Shown: piece after piece, positions 22,575 through 33,747 of the stretch
Layout: every line of letters begins with the position of its first letter
Numbering within the stretch: the first letter of the stretch is position 1
Source: Metopolophium dirhodum
Lineage: Eukaryota > Arthropoda > Insecta > Hemiptera > Aphididae
NCBI RefSeq assembly: GCF_019925205.1
Contig: NC_083566.1
Location: 25,420,001-25,484,000 of the forward strand
Direction: 5' to 3'
DNA: 64,000 bases
The notes under the pieces: model-generated
What the model saw: only the letters and a program-made list of their open reading frames with translations
What the model was told of the DNA's origin: nothing
Database searches by the model: none
Position numbers and translations under genes: made by a program

Positions 22575-24325
22575 TATGCCTAAAGTTCCAGCATCGAATT
22601 CTGCACGTTTAAAAATATACGTTTCCGAAAACGAGGGTGTTTTTCCTACCGATAACCAGATTCTTTTTTGTAAATTATGTGACATACGAGTAAACTCGCA
22701 AAAAAGATTCACGGTAAATCAACATTAAAAAGCCGCCAAACATTTACGCGCAGTAAATCGTTTAAAAACAAATGCGATTAAAACTAAACAAAATTTAGTG
22801 ACAAATGCAATTTGTGGAAACCATTCAGTTTTTAACGAAGATCTGTGTAAAATGATGTTATCTGCAAATATTCCATTGAGAGCAAATTAAATAATAGGGG
22901 GACGAGGTGGCCGAGCGGTCTAACGCGACGGATTCGGCACAGCCGGTCCGAGTTCGATCCTCGACCATTGGGCGACATTTTTCTCCGTGCAAGTCACGGT
23001 GTCCGGAGAACAAGTGCCGCCATCGGGCACCCGGGCATGGCAGATACCTACGGGTGCCCAATCAAAAATTCTGCCAAACAAAACACACACGTGTTCCTCC
23101 CCCTACCGACTTAATAACCTACAGTAAAACTAAAAATAGCTAATGGCCTCAGCTGCCGGGCTCAAGATCAATTAAAAAAAAAAAAAAAAAATTAAATAAT
23201 ACATTTTTGTCTGAATTTTCAATAAAATATACTAACAAAGATATCCCGAATGAATCAACATTAAGAAAAAATTACGTCACGGATATTTATAAAAAAAAAT
23301 ATCGAAAGTATTAAAAGGTACGTAAATAATAAAAATATCTGGATTTGCATTGATGAAACTACTGATGTAGAAGGTCGTTATGTGGCAAACGTTATTATTG
23401 GAACATTAGAAATTGATCCACCAGGCAAAACTATAAAACAATCTGTAAATTATTTGATGAAACACTTTTTTTATTATGGCCAGAAGGAATAAAACGAGAT
23501 AATGTATTGCTATTTGTTTCTGATGCAGCGCCGTACATGGTAAAAGCGGGAAAAGCATTGTCAGCTTTATACACAAAAATGATTCATATCACATGTCTCG
23601 CTCATTCAGTGCATAGAGTAAGCGAAGAAATTCGAAAAAATTTCCCAAAAATTGATTCGCTGATTTCAAATGGAAAAAAAATATTTTTAAAAGCACCTTC
23701 GAGGGTATAATTACCAGATGGGGTACATGGCTAGAAGCTGCGACATATTACTGTGACAATTACAAAGCATTTTGCGAAGTTAAAAATATGTTAAATGAAG
23801 AAGATGCAGTATCCATTAAACATGTAAAAAAACTTATTCAAGAACCAAACATTAGAAGGTAATTTAATTTTTATAAAAACTCATTTTAGTTTTATCCCAA
23901 ACAAAATTACGTTTTTGGAAAAACAAGACGTCTTATTGGCCAATTCTATTTTGTCTTTTGGCGAAATTATAAAAAAAATATCTGAGACACCTGGGAGTAT
24001 AGGAAAATTAATCAATAATAAATTAAACACAATTCTCAAGAAAAATACTGCATATGGATTATTGAAAAATATAAAAGATATTATTTCCGGTACACGTGAA
24101 TCAATTCCCAATATGGACCAAAATATAACAGTGACAGATATTCCATATTTCAAGTATGCTCCCGTGTCTTCAGTGGACGTCAAAAGAAGTTTTTCGACGT
24201 ATAAAACTGTTTTAGCTGACAATCGACGAAGATTTACCTTCGAAAACTTAAAAAAGACGTTGATTGTCCAATGCAATTCACATTTTAATGGTAAGTCAAT
24301 TGAAAAAATTAATTTTAAAATAAAA
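22575..24325 (+). pseudogene. hAT transposase, CGGBP1/BED-type family, broken
   Basis: Starts MPKVPASNSARLKIYVSENE. A zinc-finger-like FCKLCDIRVNSQKRF...QH follows, then a stop after residue 51 of this frame and continuation KAAKHLRAVNRLKTN. After the SINE the reading resumes with NESTLRKNYVTDIYKK (near 23250), IWICIDETTDVEGRYVANV (near 23337, catalytic-type D), VLLFVSDAAPYMVKAGKALS (23503 on), HITCLAHSVHRVSEEIRKNF, and the C-terminal YFKYAPVSSVDVKRSFSTYK and NRRRFTFENLKKTLIVQCN (to 24270), the hAT dimerisation block. Several stops and frame changes plus the SINE make it non-functional. Confidence 0.85.
22897..23188 (+). mobile_element. tRNA-derived SINE copy 2 (inside hAT transposase)
   Basis: Same head, body and A tail as the copy at 17.4 kb. 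The perfect 13-bp duplication AAATTAAATAATA is at 22884-22896 and 23189-23201. It splits the hAT pseudogene between LRAN and the downstream TFLSEFSIKYTNK reading, so it is younger than that hAT insertion. Confidence 0.95.
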
Positions 24326-24904
24326 TAAAATAAAATACATATCTAAAGTAAATAATTTATTCAATTTTGTAACAGAAAATGAATGAAATGTTTTTTCTTC
24401 AATTTTTTATTCATCGACATTTTTAGGATTGAATTCAATTTAATTTGGTTGGTAAGTCAGTTAAATTAAAAATGATGGCTTAAACGTTGTAAATATATTT
24501 TTGATTTTGTTCTGTTACAGAAAAAGAACAAAATCGACTATCAAAATCATCAAAAATGTAATATATCCTTATAAATACTATTTTATTATTTTACTTATAA
24601 TTTAAATATTTAGCACTAATTTTTAACCACTAATTTTTTGAATAAACGTTTTTACATAATTTTTTTTATAAATGCATATACCAACTTTTTTTGGAGCATA
24701 TTTTAGTAATTTTTACAACATATCAGCATATTTTTTAGGGAATATTTAATAGTTTTTTAGAGCATATAAATCCTAACCCTAGTAATAATATAGGCAAGTT
24801 GTATGTTTATAATGAAACTTTAGAATTAAATAACAAAATTAGAAGTTACTACTATTGTATACCTTCAGTAATAACTTAAACAATAATAAGTACTTTAATG
24901 GACA

Positions 24905-25420
24905 ATGGTATATTCAATATTGCATATTGGTATAATGTCAGAATTTACTCACTTTTCAATTTCTCGGCGTACAACAGTACTTAAAAATACAACTTTGGAA
25001 ATGAAACCAGATGTCCGAACTACAAAATTGAAGTCATTGTGTGAAACAAGATGGGTTTGCACCCACAAACTGACTCTTGGGCTAGGTGCCCGAAAACTAA
25101 TTCTTTAAGTTTTAACAAAAACAAATAATATTTTTAACTGAATCTGTAAATTTGAGTTTATTGTAAAAGTCGATATTTCTAGTAAAGTGATAAATTACTA
25201 GGATACACTAATCTTTTGTCTCAATATTCAGAAAGTAAAAATTTAGATCTAGTTATAGCTGTTTGACAAATAAAAAGTGTAACATCCACATTTCAAGAAT
25301 TCAAATAAAATAGTTCAGAAATTTTCAGTGAAATTTACAAAGAGGCTAAGTCGAAATTGACTTAGCCTTGTAAATTGTAACATATATAGGTAAGTAAATG
25401 TCGAAAAAAAATATAAGGAT
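24905..25420 (+). pseudogene. hAT (ZMYM1-like) transposase fragment
   Basis: The reading LKNTTLEMKPDVRTTKLKSL followed by CETRWVC is the 'L-K-S-L-C-x-T-R-W' block shared by ZMYM1-like hAT transposases. Some 250 bases later STFQEF...EIFSEIYKEAKSK matches the next part of such proteins. Stops separate the pieces. No element ends were found here. Confidence 0.6.
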
Positions 25421-25545
25421 GTGTGTAAATCAATAAAATCGTACAATTCCACTTTGTTCAACAAAAGAAATAAAGAATACTATTTTTGTTCTACATTTAG
25501 ACGATTTAATATAATCGTAAATTTTCGTTTTATGTTTTTATTTAA

Positions 25546-25930
25546 GAGGACGCTACCCATACATTTGTTGTCTCCGTCTTACACACGCACGACACAGCAA
25601 ATTGTCGTTCACTAGTTTCAATAGTGTGCTGTTAGTTTTGATACTAGAGCGAATTGACCTATTATAAAACTTTTAGGTAAGAACATTATCTGTGCTTAAG
25701 CTTTGGCGATTTTTAAAAATTTCTATTTTCAAGCAAGATATGGGTATGTGAAATATCAAAAATTAAAAATGCTCATATCTCGCTTGAAAATTAAAATAGC
25801 GAATAAAATCCAACGCTTAAGCACAGATAATGTTATTATCTAAAAAATTGATAATAGGTCAAATCACTCTAATATCAAAACTAACTGCACACTATTGAAA
25901 CTATAGTGAACGAAAATTTGCTTTGTCGTC
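25546..25930. mobile_element. TTAA-type foldback MITE, relative of MITE B
   Basis: Preceded by TTAA (25542-25545) and starting GAGGACGCTACCC, like the MITE at 5399. Almost the whole element is one imperfect palindrome centred near 25745: CATTATCTGTGCTTAAGC on the left is mirrored by GCTTAAGCACAGATAATG on the right, and other paired words extend out to the ends. The right terminus is cut off at about 25930. Confidence 0.75.
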
Positions 25931-26039
25931 CACCTATATAAAACAGAGACCCGTGTGGCACCGCCCATGGCGATTTCTTGTACCCTGTAGTCAATCCTCT
26001 AATGAAAATATTCGATGGGCGGTCTCCCGGGGGCGCATA

Positions 26040-26145
26040 TCGATTCCGCCGATTTTGTATCGATTCCGCCGGCTACTGTTTATAATATCTACATATCGAT
26101 TCCGCCGGCTACCGTTTACAATATTTACACATCGATTCCGCCGGA
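26040..26145. repeat. 36-bp tandem repeat with TCGATTCCGCCGG motif
   Basis: The word TCGATTCCGCC occurs at 26040, 26060, 26096 and 26132. The two full units are 36 bp and differ by a few bases. The inverse word GGCGGAAT(C/T) recurs at about 27486, 27504 and 27544, so this may be the subterminal repeat of one element of about 1.5 kb. Confidence 0.75.
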
Positions 26146-26238
26146 CACTATTCATCCCCCCCTTTGTATATGTATTTTGAAATGTATAGTCTATTTAGTA
26201 TAATTTCGACAATATATACAACTATAAATTAAAATATT

Positions 26239-26518
26239 GGGGTCTAGCGGTCTAACGCGACGGATTCGGCACAGCCGGTCCGAGTTCGATCCTCGACCAC
26301 TGGGCGGCATTTTTCTCCGTGCAAGTCACGGTGTCCGGAGAACAAGTGCCGCCATCCCCACACCCCGGGGCACGGCAGAAACCTACGGGTGCCCCATTAG
26401 AAATTCTGCCAAACACAACACACACGTGTACCAACCTTACCCAATATAAAAAACCTACAGTGCCCTCCCCACACCCAATGGCCTATGTTGCCGCGGGTTA
26501 CCCAATAAAAAAAAAAAA
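26239..26518 (+). mobile_element. tRNA-derived SINE copy 3, A box deleted
   Basis: Body and tail as in the other copies (later-type 3' part with GCCGCGGGTTACCCAATAAA). The duplication AAATTAAAATATT is at 26226-26238 and 26519-26531. The first bases read GGGGTCTAGCGGTC, so ACGAGGTGGCCGAG is missing and with it the Pol III A box. The copy could not start transcription normally. Confidence 0.93.
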
Positions 26519-26531
26519 AAATTAAAATATT

Positions 26532-27650
26532 AGTACCTATTTAATTAATATGTGTATGTGAATATACATAAATTGTTAATTGTATATAGTCTAAATTGTA
26601 TAGTTCAAAATTAAAGTGTATAACTACTTTTGGTAATATTTGGAAACAGTTAATAAGTGAATTTATAAATTTTATAAATCTATAAATCTATTTTTGATAT
26701 TGTGCCAAATTAATGTTTTTACAACCATCAGGTTTCTTATAATATTATGCGTGTAGCGCACGAGTAAATACATTTTATTTCAAACCGTACCTATTGCTAT
26801 AACGTATTAAGCTACGTATTTATTATACTGATTACCTACCTATGACTCTAACTGAAATCTTATCTTTAAGATAAAATATAAGACTATAATAATAGTATAT
26901 TTATTTTGGCTCGGTTCCGCTTGTTAAAATATGGACTTAGCAAAAATAGTGCTTTTAACAAAAAAAAACAAAGTATTAAAAATGTATCAAATTAATACAA
27001 TTTCTAGGTTCACTTATTTAAAACATGTGTCCAAATATTATCAAAAGTAGTTTGATTTATACCTATATTTTAATTTTATACTTATATATTATTATTAGTT
27101 TTAATTTTATTCAGTTTACATTATACATTTTAAAATATCATATACATAATATTAATTAGAAAAAAATGATTTACATTTATACATTTTTATTTTATACTGA
27201 TATACCTACTATTATTATCATTTTATTCAATTTAGACATGTGACCAAATATTATGATCAAAAATATTTACATTTATGCATTTTTATTTTATACCTACATA
27301 GAATTTATTATATAATTGTATACAATTTAGGGCCAAATAACATTCATAAACAAGACTTTGGCTTAAGAAAATAAAAATTAATACTTAAATTAAGGTTGGT
27401 CGAGAGTTCGAGACCTACCTTAAGTTATTATCACAAATTTGTATTTTTTAAATTATCAAATATTAAATGTAGATTTTATAAACAGTAGCGGGCGGAATTA
27501 AAAAGCCGGCGGAATCAATATAAACCTTTTTTCTAAGCAGGTAGTTTCGGCGGAATCAATAATTCCCCTCTCCCGGCGGCGGCGGAGCCGTCGCTGCGTT
27601 ATCAACGCTCCTTATCACTTTTCACGATTTTTTTCAAAATTTTCTAAATT
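26532..27650. other. AT-rich intergenic DNA
   Basis: No gene. ATGTGTCCAAATATTAT-type phrases recur near 27030 and 27240 (a local degenerate repeat). GC-richer sequence with GGCGGAAT words starts at 27480. Confidence 0.45.
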
Positions 27651-28860
27651 TTCAAAATTTCTTCAGATTTTTAGCCTTTATCCGTCCGAGGACTTTCCAC
27701 GTCCCCGCTCGGACCTTATTCGCGTTCCCCGCTAAATTTACGGGCCGCGCGCCCCTGTACTTTTTTCCCGGCGGGCCCGCCGCGGCGGAGATTACGTGCG
27801 AACCGAGCGCCGCTGTCACGGGGTTTTTTTTGCTGTTTTTTTCGAAAATTCGAGTTTTAGCCCTTTTCGACACGTCTGCCCTCCCCATTGAAGACTTATT
27901 CGCGTTCCCCGCTAAATTTATAGGCCGCGCGCGACTGCACTTCCTCCGGGACAAGTCCCTGGGCGGAGAAGTCGATCGCGGAGAGCGCGTCGTCGTCACG
28001 ATTTTAACGTTTTTTCGAAAATTTTCGCCGCGGGTCGCTTGAAACCCCGCTTTGAGACGTCCGACCTCCGGAAGGAAGACGTATTCGCGTTCCTCGCTAA
28101 ATTTATAGGCGGCGTGCGGCCGTACTTCCTTCGGGACGAGTCCCGGGGCCGCGGGACGACGCCGAGAGCCGAGTGCCGACATCGCCGCCGTCGAGTGGGT
28201 ATTACTATATACAGGCATAAATACATGCGTCGGAGGGTTCGATTTTTTTCGCGAATCTCGCCGTTTCGACGTCCGAAGACGGCGGGGCACGTCGTCCGCT
28301 CACCGACGCGGTCGCGTCGCCATTTACGACGCCCTCTGCGGACGTCAAATCCGAGTTCGTAATTCACCGGGACGGCGAAACGACTTAAGAGTCATAGATT
28401 CGACAAAGGTTTTTAAACTCGGTAGGTAGGTAGGTAGGCAAGGCGTTGGTGCGGATGACCCGGTGTTGTGGTTTCGATGCCGGCTGCCGGGATTGAAGTT
28501 AATTTGCGGCGGCCGTGTAAAATTCGGAATTTTTTTTGCGTTTTTTTTTTTCGTTATTTACCTTTTGCTATCACTTCCGCCTTATCAAAATATTCGTATT
28601 TAACGAACACTACGTTTTTTTTTTTTCAAAATTCGAGTTTTACTCCTATATGGAGACGTCGGACCTTCCCGTTGATGACTTATTCGCGTTCCCCGCTAAA
28701 TTTATTGACCGACTGCGGCCGTACTCCGTTCGCGGACGGCGTCGTTACTACTATATACAGGCATATATATATGCGTCGAAGAGTTCGATTTTATATATTA
28801 CAGACTTTTGCCTACTCGGTCTCGGTGACGCCGTGAGCTACTCATATCGGTATTTATATA
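27650..28860. repeat. GC-rich tandem repeat island, unit about 180 bp
   Basis: A strikingly GC-rich block in AT-rich DNA. At least four degenerate units share TTATTCGCGTTCCCCGCTAA (cores near 27716, 27896, 28080 and 28679), followed by ATTTATAGGC, then CGTACTTCC and GGGACGAGTCCC-type words, and preceded by TTTTTTTCGAAAATTCGAG. Units 3 and 4 end with TACTATATACAGGCATA and ATGCGTCG. A lone copy of that end lies at 31725-31815. Long minus-strand frames (for example 212 codons from 28290) repeat PINLAGNAN-like words and arise from the repeat. No family is recognised. Confidence 0.8.
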
Positions 28861-29528
28861 TTTGATACACGATATAGCCACAGAAGGTATTGTAGGTACA
28901 TGCATACTTAATAAATAAATGTCTAAATGTTAAGAGTTGATACGGTGGTTGGGTTAGTTAAATTATATAATAATATCCTAGCTCGAGTCGACGATGGATG
29001 TGACGGAAACGTTTGAATACTTCAACGCAGAGTGTATTACAATATATTATTATTAATCGATTGGTCGATATGACTATACTACGGGTAGGTATATTTTATA
29101 TGCCACACTAAATTTTTGTTTACCAAATTTGACTCACCTAAAAACTGTAATATATTAAGTACCTACTACGTAGTAAAGGTATTATATATTTAATATCTAA
29201 CCCAATAAATGTAGACAATAAAAGCAATAGCTGTGCATATCAATTATTTGTTGTTTACCTTTTAATTATCTATTTATTAATTTTATTTTATGCTCGTGAT
29301 TAAATATACAATACCTACCTACATAAGTAATATCAAATTGTATAGCCATATCATTATACAATTTTATTTAACTTTAAATTTATGATTACCAGATCTGACT
29401 CACCTAAAAACTGCAATATATTATGTACCTACTACATAGTAAAGAGCATAAAATCAAATTAATAAACAGTTAATTTAAAGGTAAATAACAAATTGATATA
29501 CACAGCTATTGCTTTTATTGTCTACATT

Positions 29529-30391
29529 CAGTGGCGTATTTAGGGAGGGGCCCATAGGGGCCCGCCCCCCCCCCCCCCCTTGGCCCGTGTAGTACATATT
29601 ATAATAATGTATGATTAAATAATGATTTGATATGAAAGCCAAAATAAAAATAGTAAATTGTTAATTCGCATTATTTTGCGATACCCAGTAAAATATAAAT
29701 AGAAAAAGATAAAATCGATAATGGATTATCGTATCTAGATTCTAGACTAGACTGTTTCTCTGGAACCGTTCGATACCGCACACGCGTTGCTCAGTTTCAG
29801 TTGCTGTTTAATTGCCGATAAAACACAATATAGTGTGATCCTAGTCTAATCGTGTAGTTGTGAATAACGTATTCTTTTACTTGTCAATGCATGGTTTATA
29901 AGTTATAACTTAACTATCTACTTGTGTATATATTTTCAAAGAAATAATGGAAACTGTTTCAAAATTAGCTTCTATTGTAAATATTTACATTAAAATGCCT
30001 CGTATCCGTAATAGACAGACGAAACGTGTAAATGTTAGTTCTAATAGTCCTGAAGAATATTTTAAAGTATCTATATATATATACCATTTCTCGATAGTTT
30101 AATATCCCAATTACATTCAAGACTAAATGGCTTGGCTTTAACAAACATTAATAAGGAAGAAAATATAACTGTGGAGGAAATAGCACAAGATTTCATAAAA
30201 ATCTCCGCCAGGAGAATGCAACTACAAGACTTGTCAAAATAATAGGCATTACTTAAATTGTACATGCTTTAATATAAGTACTTTAATTGTCTTAATCTTA
30301 ATTAAATATAAAATATAATATACTAAAACGTATGATTTTGGTGTTATATCTGGTGGGCCCCTCCCTTGAGAGATTTCTGGCTACGCCACTG
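29529..30391 (+). mobile_element. hAT element, internally deleted, perfect 8-bp duplication
   Basis: Ends CAGTGGCGTATTTAGGGAGG and (reverse complement) CAGTGGCGTAGCCAGAAATC. The target duplication TCTACATT is perfect at 29521-29528 and 30392-30399. Inside are a C-run at 29567-29579 and the tail end of a hAT transposase. Related by terminus type (CAGTGGCG) to the element at 9561 but a different copy lineage. Confidence 0.9.
29947..30243 (+). pseudogene. hAT transposase C-terminal fragment
   Basis: METVSKLASIVNIYIKMPRI followed by RNRQTKRVNVSSNSPEEYF matches the block that precedes the dimerisation domain in 52-kDa-repressor/ZMYM1-type hAT proteins. After a stop and shift, SRLNGLALTNINKEENITVE and ARRMQLQDLSK end at a stop. 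The rest of the protein is absent. Confidence 0.75.
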
Positions 30392-31724
30392 TCTACATTT
30401 ATTGAATAATATTAATTGGGCTCGATTATGTGGTTAAATATTAAATATGAAATATTACTATACTATGTAGTGGGTACATTATATATTACCGTTTTTAGGT
30501 GAGTCAGATTTGGTAATCATAAATTTAGTGTAGCATACAAAATATACTGCAACAGATTCTAAATAATATTAATATAATAACAAAATAGAACTTATGGAAT
30601 ATATGGGACGGTTCTTTTATACTTGAATTAGACAATAGTAATATAATTTACCTACATGTATACTATGTAGGTAGTACTAAATATATTACAGTTTTTAGGG
30701 CAGTTGATTGTTTGAGGTAATATAATTTGCTAAAATTATAAATTTTATGTATGATACATTGATACAAAGCTGCTGCAGATACTATATAATACAATAATTA
30801 TTATAAACTAATAGATCTACATGTATTTAATTAAATTGTATAAAGATATGGCTATACTATTTGATATTAGGTACTTATGTAGGTAGGTTTAGTTGTGAGT
30901 ATTAAGAGGGCGCACTAGTAGACAAAATCAATTAAACTATTTGATAAATAATTAGCTACATTTATTAAGCATCGTTTGATAGGTTCAATCATTAGCATAA
31001 AATCAAATTAATAAAATATAACAAATATACACAGCTATAATGCTTTTATTATCTAATAATAACTAAACTAAATGTATACTATGTAGTACCCACTTCATTC
31101 ATTACAGATTTTAGGTGAGTCAAATTTGTTGTAGCATACAAATGATGATACAGATTTTAAATAATACAATATTAATAAAGAAAATAAAAATGTATGTATT
31201 TAATTAAAGTCTGGAAATTAAATTGTATGATTATATATACTATTTGAAACAACTTATATAGGTAGGTTTAAAATTATGAGTATTATATGAAATCAACTAT
31301 AGAATAGACAATAATAACAAAACTAACGTACATGTATACTATGTTGTGCTTAATATATTACAGTTCAAGTGATTGAGGTAACTTGGTTGTGAGGATACTA
31401 TATAGGTAGGCCAGCCTAATAACCTCAGGAGTTGAAGCCCTATTTAAATAAAAAAAAAAACTAATATATAGGTAGGTTGTGAGCCCATGTCAAACGACTA
31501 TGTGGTTAAATATTAAATATATAATAAAATATTACAGTTTTTAGATGAGTCAAATTATGTATATTAATAGACAAAATATAACTTATTATGTATTTAATTA
31601 AATTCTGGCAGTTAAATATTGTATTATGATATGCCTATACCATTTGATATTGCTTATGTAGGTACGTATATAGTAAATATTGTTTTTAAATAAGTAATTG
31701 ATGAACAACAATAATTAATTTAGT

Positions 31725-31815
31725 GGCGTCACGTCGTTATTACTATAAACAGGCTTGATTATATGCGTCGGAGGGATAGATTTTTTTGCGCATTACGGTT
31801 TAAGAGTCATAGATT
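31725..31815. repeat. Detached end of the GC-rich repeat unit
   Basis: GGCGTCACGTCGTTATTACT followed by ATAAACAGGC and ATGCGTCGGAGGG repeats the end of units 3 and 4 of the island at 27.65-28.86 kb. Confidence 0.7.
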
Positions 31816-32149
31816 TGCCATCAGTTTTGTAAAATTAATTTATAATGCACGTCAACCTATAAAAATCTACACAAACTCCATTGTAAGTACTTCTTGTCAA
31901 TTCATTGTCTCTCCTAGACATTGGGTTGCCAAAATATATTTGCAGTTTAGATCCCGAGCAATAATTTAAATATTGACAATAAAAATGAAAAATATTCCGG
32001 CGAATAAAAGTGAATTAAATTTGATTACACAAAACTAAAATCATTCTTCTTCGTTTAAATATTTAATTTCGTCCAAATTTAAACATAAAATAACTATAAA
32101 AAAAACAGTTTTTTTTATTTTTTTAATTTTTTGATTACAGAATAACCTG
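31816..32149. other. AT-rich intergenic DNA
   Basis: Nothing recognised beyond a GAGTCATAGATTTG word shared with 28390 and 40350. Confidence 0.4.
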
Positions 32150-32700
32150 ATTACGTGTAACCTTGTTTTACATTTTCAATCCTTAGTTATAAAAGTTAAT
32201 CCTTTTATACATTTTTTAATTTTTAATTTGATATATTTTGTCAAAATTTGAACTTAAATTGCTTTCAAAAAATGTGTGCCCATGTATTTTTAATATTTTT
32301 TAACTGATGTTGTAACAATATATCAAAAGCATTGTATTAAATTTTCATGGTTTTTGACTCAACGAATACAATTTAATTGATATTTATAGAAAAAAAACGA
32401 AAAAAAAATTGAAAACTAAAAATGACCGTAAACAAGACAAACAAGTCAAAATATTTTTTAAATGTTATGATGTAAAAAAAATGCTAATATGAACATTCAG
32501 TGAAAAATACATATATCTACTACATTCATTATTGTTTTAAAGTTACACTAAAGCTGACACAACGTCTCCACTCAGAATCGTTTTGTATACAAAGATTTAT
32601 CGTTGAATTCTAATATAACACATCTATTACAACGACTGAACGACATGTTTGACAACTACTGTACAGCAAAGCGGTACCCACGCTTGTCCATCTTTTTTTA
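32150..32700. repeat. Family A repeat, rearranged copy
   Basis: The first 400 bases match family A body modules in plus orientation (TTGTTTTACATTTTCAATCC, ATTTATAGAAAAAAAACG). The last 140 match its 5' end in minus orientation (CTCAGAATCGTTTTGTATAC, CTGTACAGCA, TTGTCCATCTTTTTTT). The copy is therefore inverted on itself. It lies where the remainder of the Harbinger gene at 32.8 kb would be expected. Confidence 0.65.
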
Positions 32701-32762
32701 ACTTGTAAAAGTTACAAGTTAATTATAAAATAAAAGTAACTTAAATTAGTCCTATTTTATAC

Positions 32763-32897
32763 CTTATAAAATTGCCCTTGGTCCATTCTCCTAGCTAATA
32801 CAGGATGAACCCACGAACGTCGATTTTGAATTTTCCTTTTTTCTTTTTTCTTTTTTAAAAGCTGAAATGCAATAATCGCTAGAGTTGTTGAATCCAT
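32763..32897 (-). pseudogene. PIF/Harbinger transposase (HARBI1-like), exon 1 only
   Basis: A 45-codon exon with ATG at 32897 reads MDSTTLAIIAFQLLKKKKEK and includes RRSWVHPVLARRMDQGQFYK, the 'W-V-H-P' block near the start of HARBI1-like nucleases. A 5' splice site (GTATAAAA) follows. No later exon was found on this strand; a family A repeat sits there. Transposon remnant rather than a host gene. Confidence 0.75.
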
Positions 32898-33180
32898 TTT
32901 TAAAAAATAATCAGAACACGACACACTCAACCAACAGACTGAGCACGAATGAAAAATAATTACTTTATTTCAAATTCTTGTCTAATTTTAAAATTATTCT
33001 ACATATATTAATTATATTTGGTGTACAAGGTAGATCATTTCCAAAATTTATCACTGCACTACTTTAAAATTTAAGCCAATACGTACGTATAATAATTTTA
33101 AAAAAAATACCGAAATCGAAAAATATTGTATTAACTCTACCCGGTTTCTTAAATAATATTATACTAATACTATTTATAAT

Positions 33181-33285
33181 AATACTAATTCGCCGGCCGG
33201 TCGACCCTATATAGTGGAAACATCGACCGGACGGCAGAAGCGCCGGCCGGCAAAATCCGGTCGTCTGTTTGTACCCTAGCTAATT
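33181..33285. repeat. GC-rich inverted-repeat terminus, probably of the Harbinger element
   Basis: CGCCGGCCGG occurs at both ends of a 70-base stretch with GTCGACC / CGACCGGAC between, followed by AAATCCGGTCGTCTGTTTGT and ACCCTAGC. Read on the minus strand this gives GGGTACAAACAGACGACCGG as a possible terminal repeat preceding the HARBI1-like exon. That assignment is inference from position. Confidence 0.4.
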
Positions 33286-33740
33286 AATATTATTACCATT
33301 GGTTATAAAATATAAAATAATAGACATAGTATTTATTAATTATTATCAACGATATTATAAACATAAATGGCAGGAGTATCTATAGTATCCAGTAGACCTA
33401 TTGGATCACGTCCCAACAATATCAACCGGTAAATGTAAGTTGCGTCCCAAAAAAAAGGTTCCGATAACAATATACGTAAGTTGCGGCCCGGTATTTCTCA
33501 GCTAGGTACATACGTAAGTTGCGGCCTGTGTTTCTGTCATGTATACGTTAATTGCATCCGACGGAAAATCCGTAAAACTAACATTTATAATGTTTTTATC
33601 GATGGTACCTATTTATGATGGTATTATCAAGAGTATATCCTGTTCTCTATCTGCAAAATTTTACTGTAGTAACATTTCATACGATGAACACGTCATATTA
33701 GTTCACCAATAACCGTTCTATACGAGTGCACGTGGAGATT
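33286..33740. other. Upstream flank of MULE with a repeated GTAAGTTGCG word
   Basis: TACGTAAGTTGCGGCC occurs twice (near 33473 and 33510), with related words GTAAGTTGCGTCCCAAAAAA near 33437 and GTTAATTGCATCC near 33547. This may be the subterminal repeat of the MULE that follows, but no second end was found. Confidence 0.4.
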
Positions 33741-33747
33741 TTTGAAA

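Larger units (their letters stand above)
21510..24778 (+). mobile_element. hAT transposon, broken, with nested insertions
   Basis: The left end CAGGGGCGGATTTACCCATA is followed by GGCCACCAAGGCACGTGCC. The same terminus occurs alone, inverted, at 43296-43389, and part of its subterminal region recurs at 36810-36890, so it is a real multicopy end. A hAT transposase remnant lies at 22575-24325. The presumed right end near 24778 (GAGCATATAAATCCTAACCC) pairs only weakly with the left end, so this may be two adjoining elements. Nested inside are a hAT MITE (22136-22494), a smaller MITE within it (22238-22371), and a SINE (22897-23188). Confidence 0.6.
28930..31720. repeat. AT-rich satellite / complex repeat block 1
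   Basis: The landmarks TACAGTTTTTAGGTGAGTC, ATACTATGTAGTA, AATCATAAATTTAGTGTAGC and TATATAGGTAGGTT recur many times (for example near 29135 and 29400 inverted, 30480-30525, 30690, 31080-31110, 31345, 31535). Units are irregular, a few hundred bases long, in both orientations. The first 150 bases (28930-29080) are duplicated at 38690-38850. A hAT element is nested at 29529-30391. No coding sequence is seen outside that element. Confidence 0.75.

Noticed and set aside
23881..24276. 131-codon minus-strand frame
   Set aside because: Shadow of the hAT transposase C-terminal region on the plus strand.
27652..28367. Long minus-strand frames (212 and 123 codons) in the GC-rich island
   Set aside because: They consist of repeated PINLAGNAN/DVSKR-like phrases created by the tandem DNA repeat; frames on the other strand are equally long. 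GC-rich DNA has few stops.
28420..28440. Telomere-like GGTAGGTAGGTAGG run
   Set aside because: Only a few 4-base units; arthropod telomeres use TTAGG, and no array of that is present.
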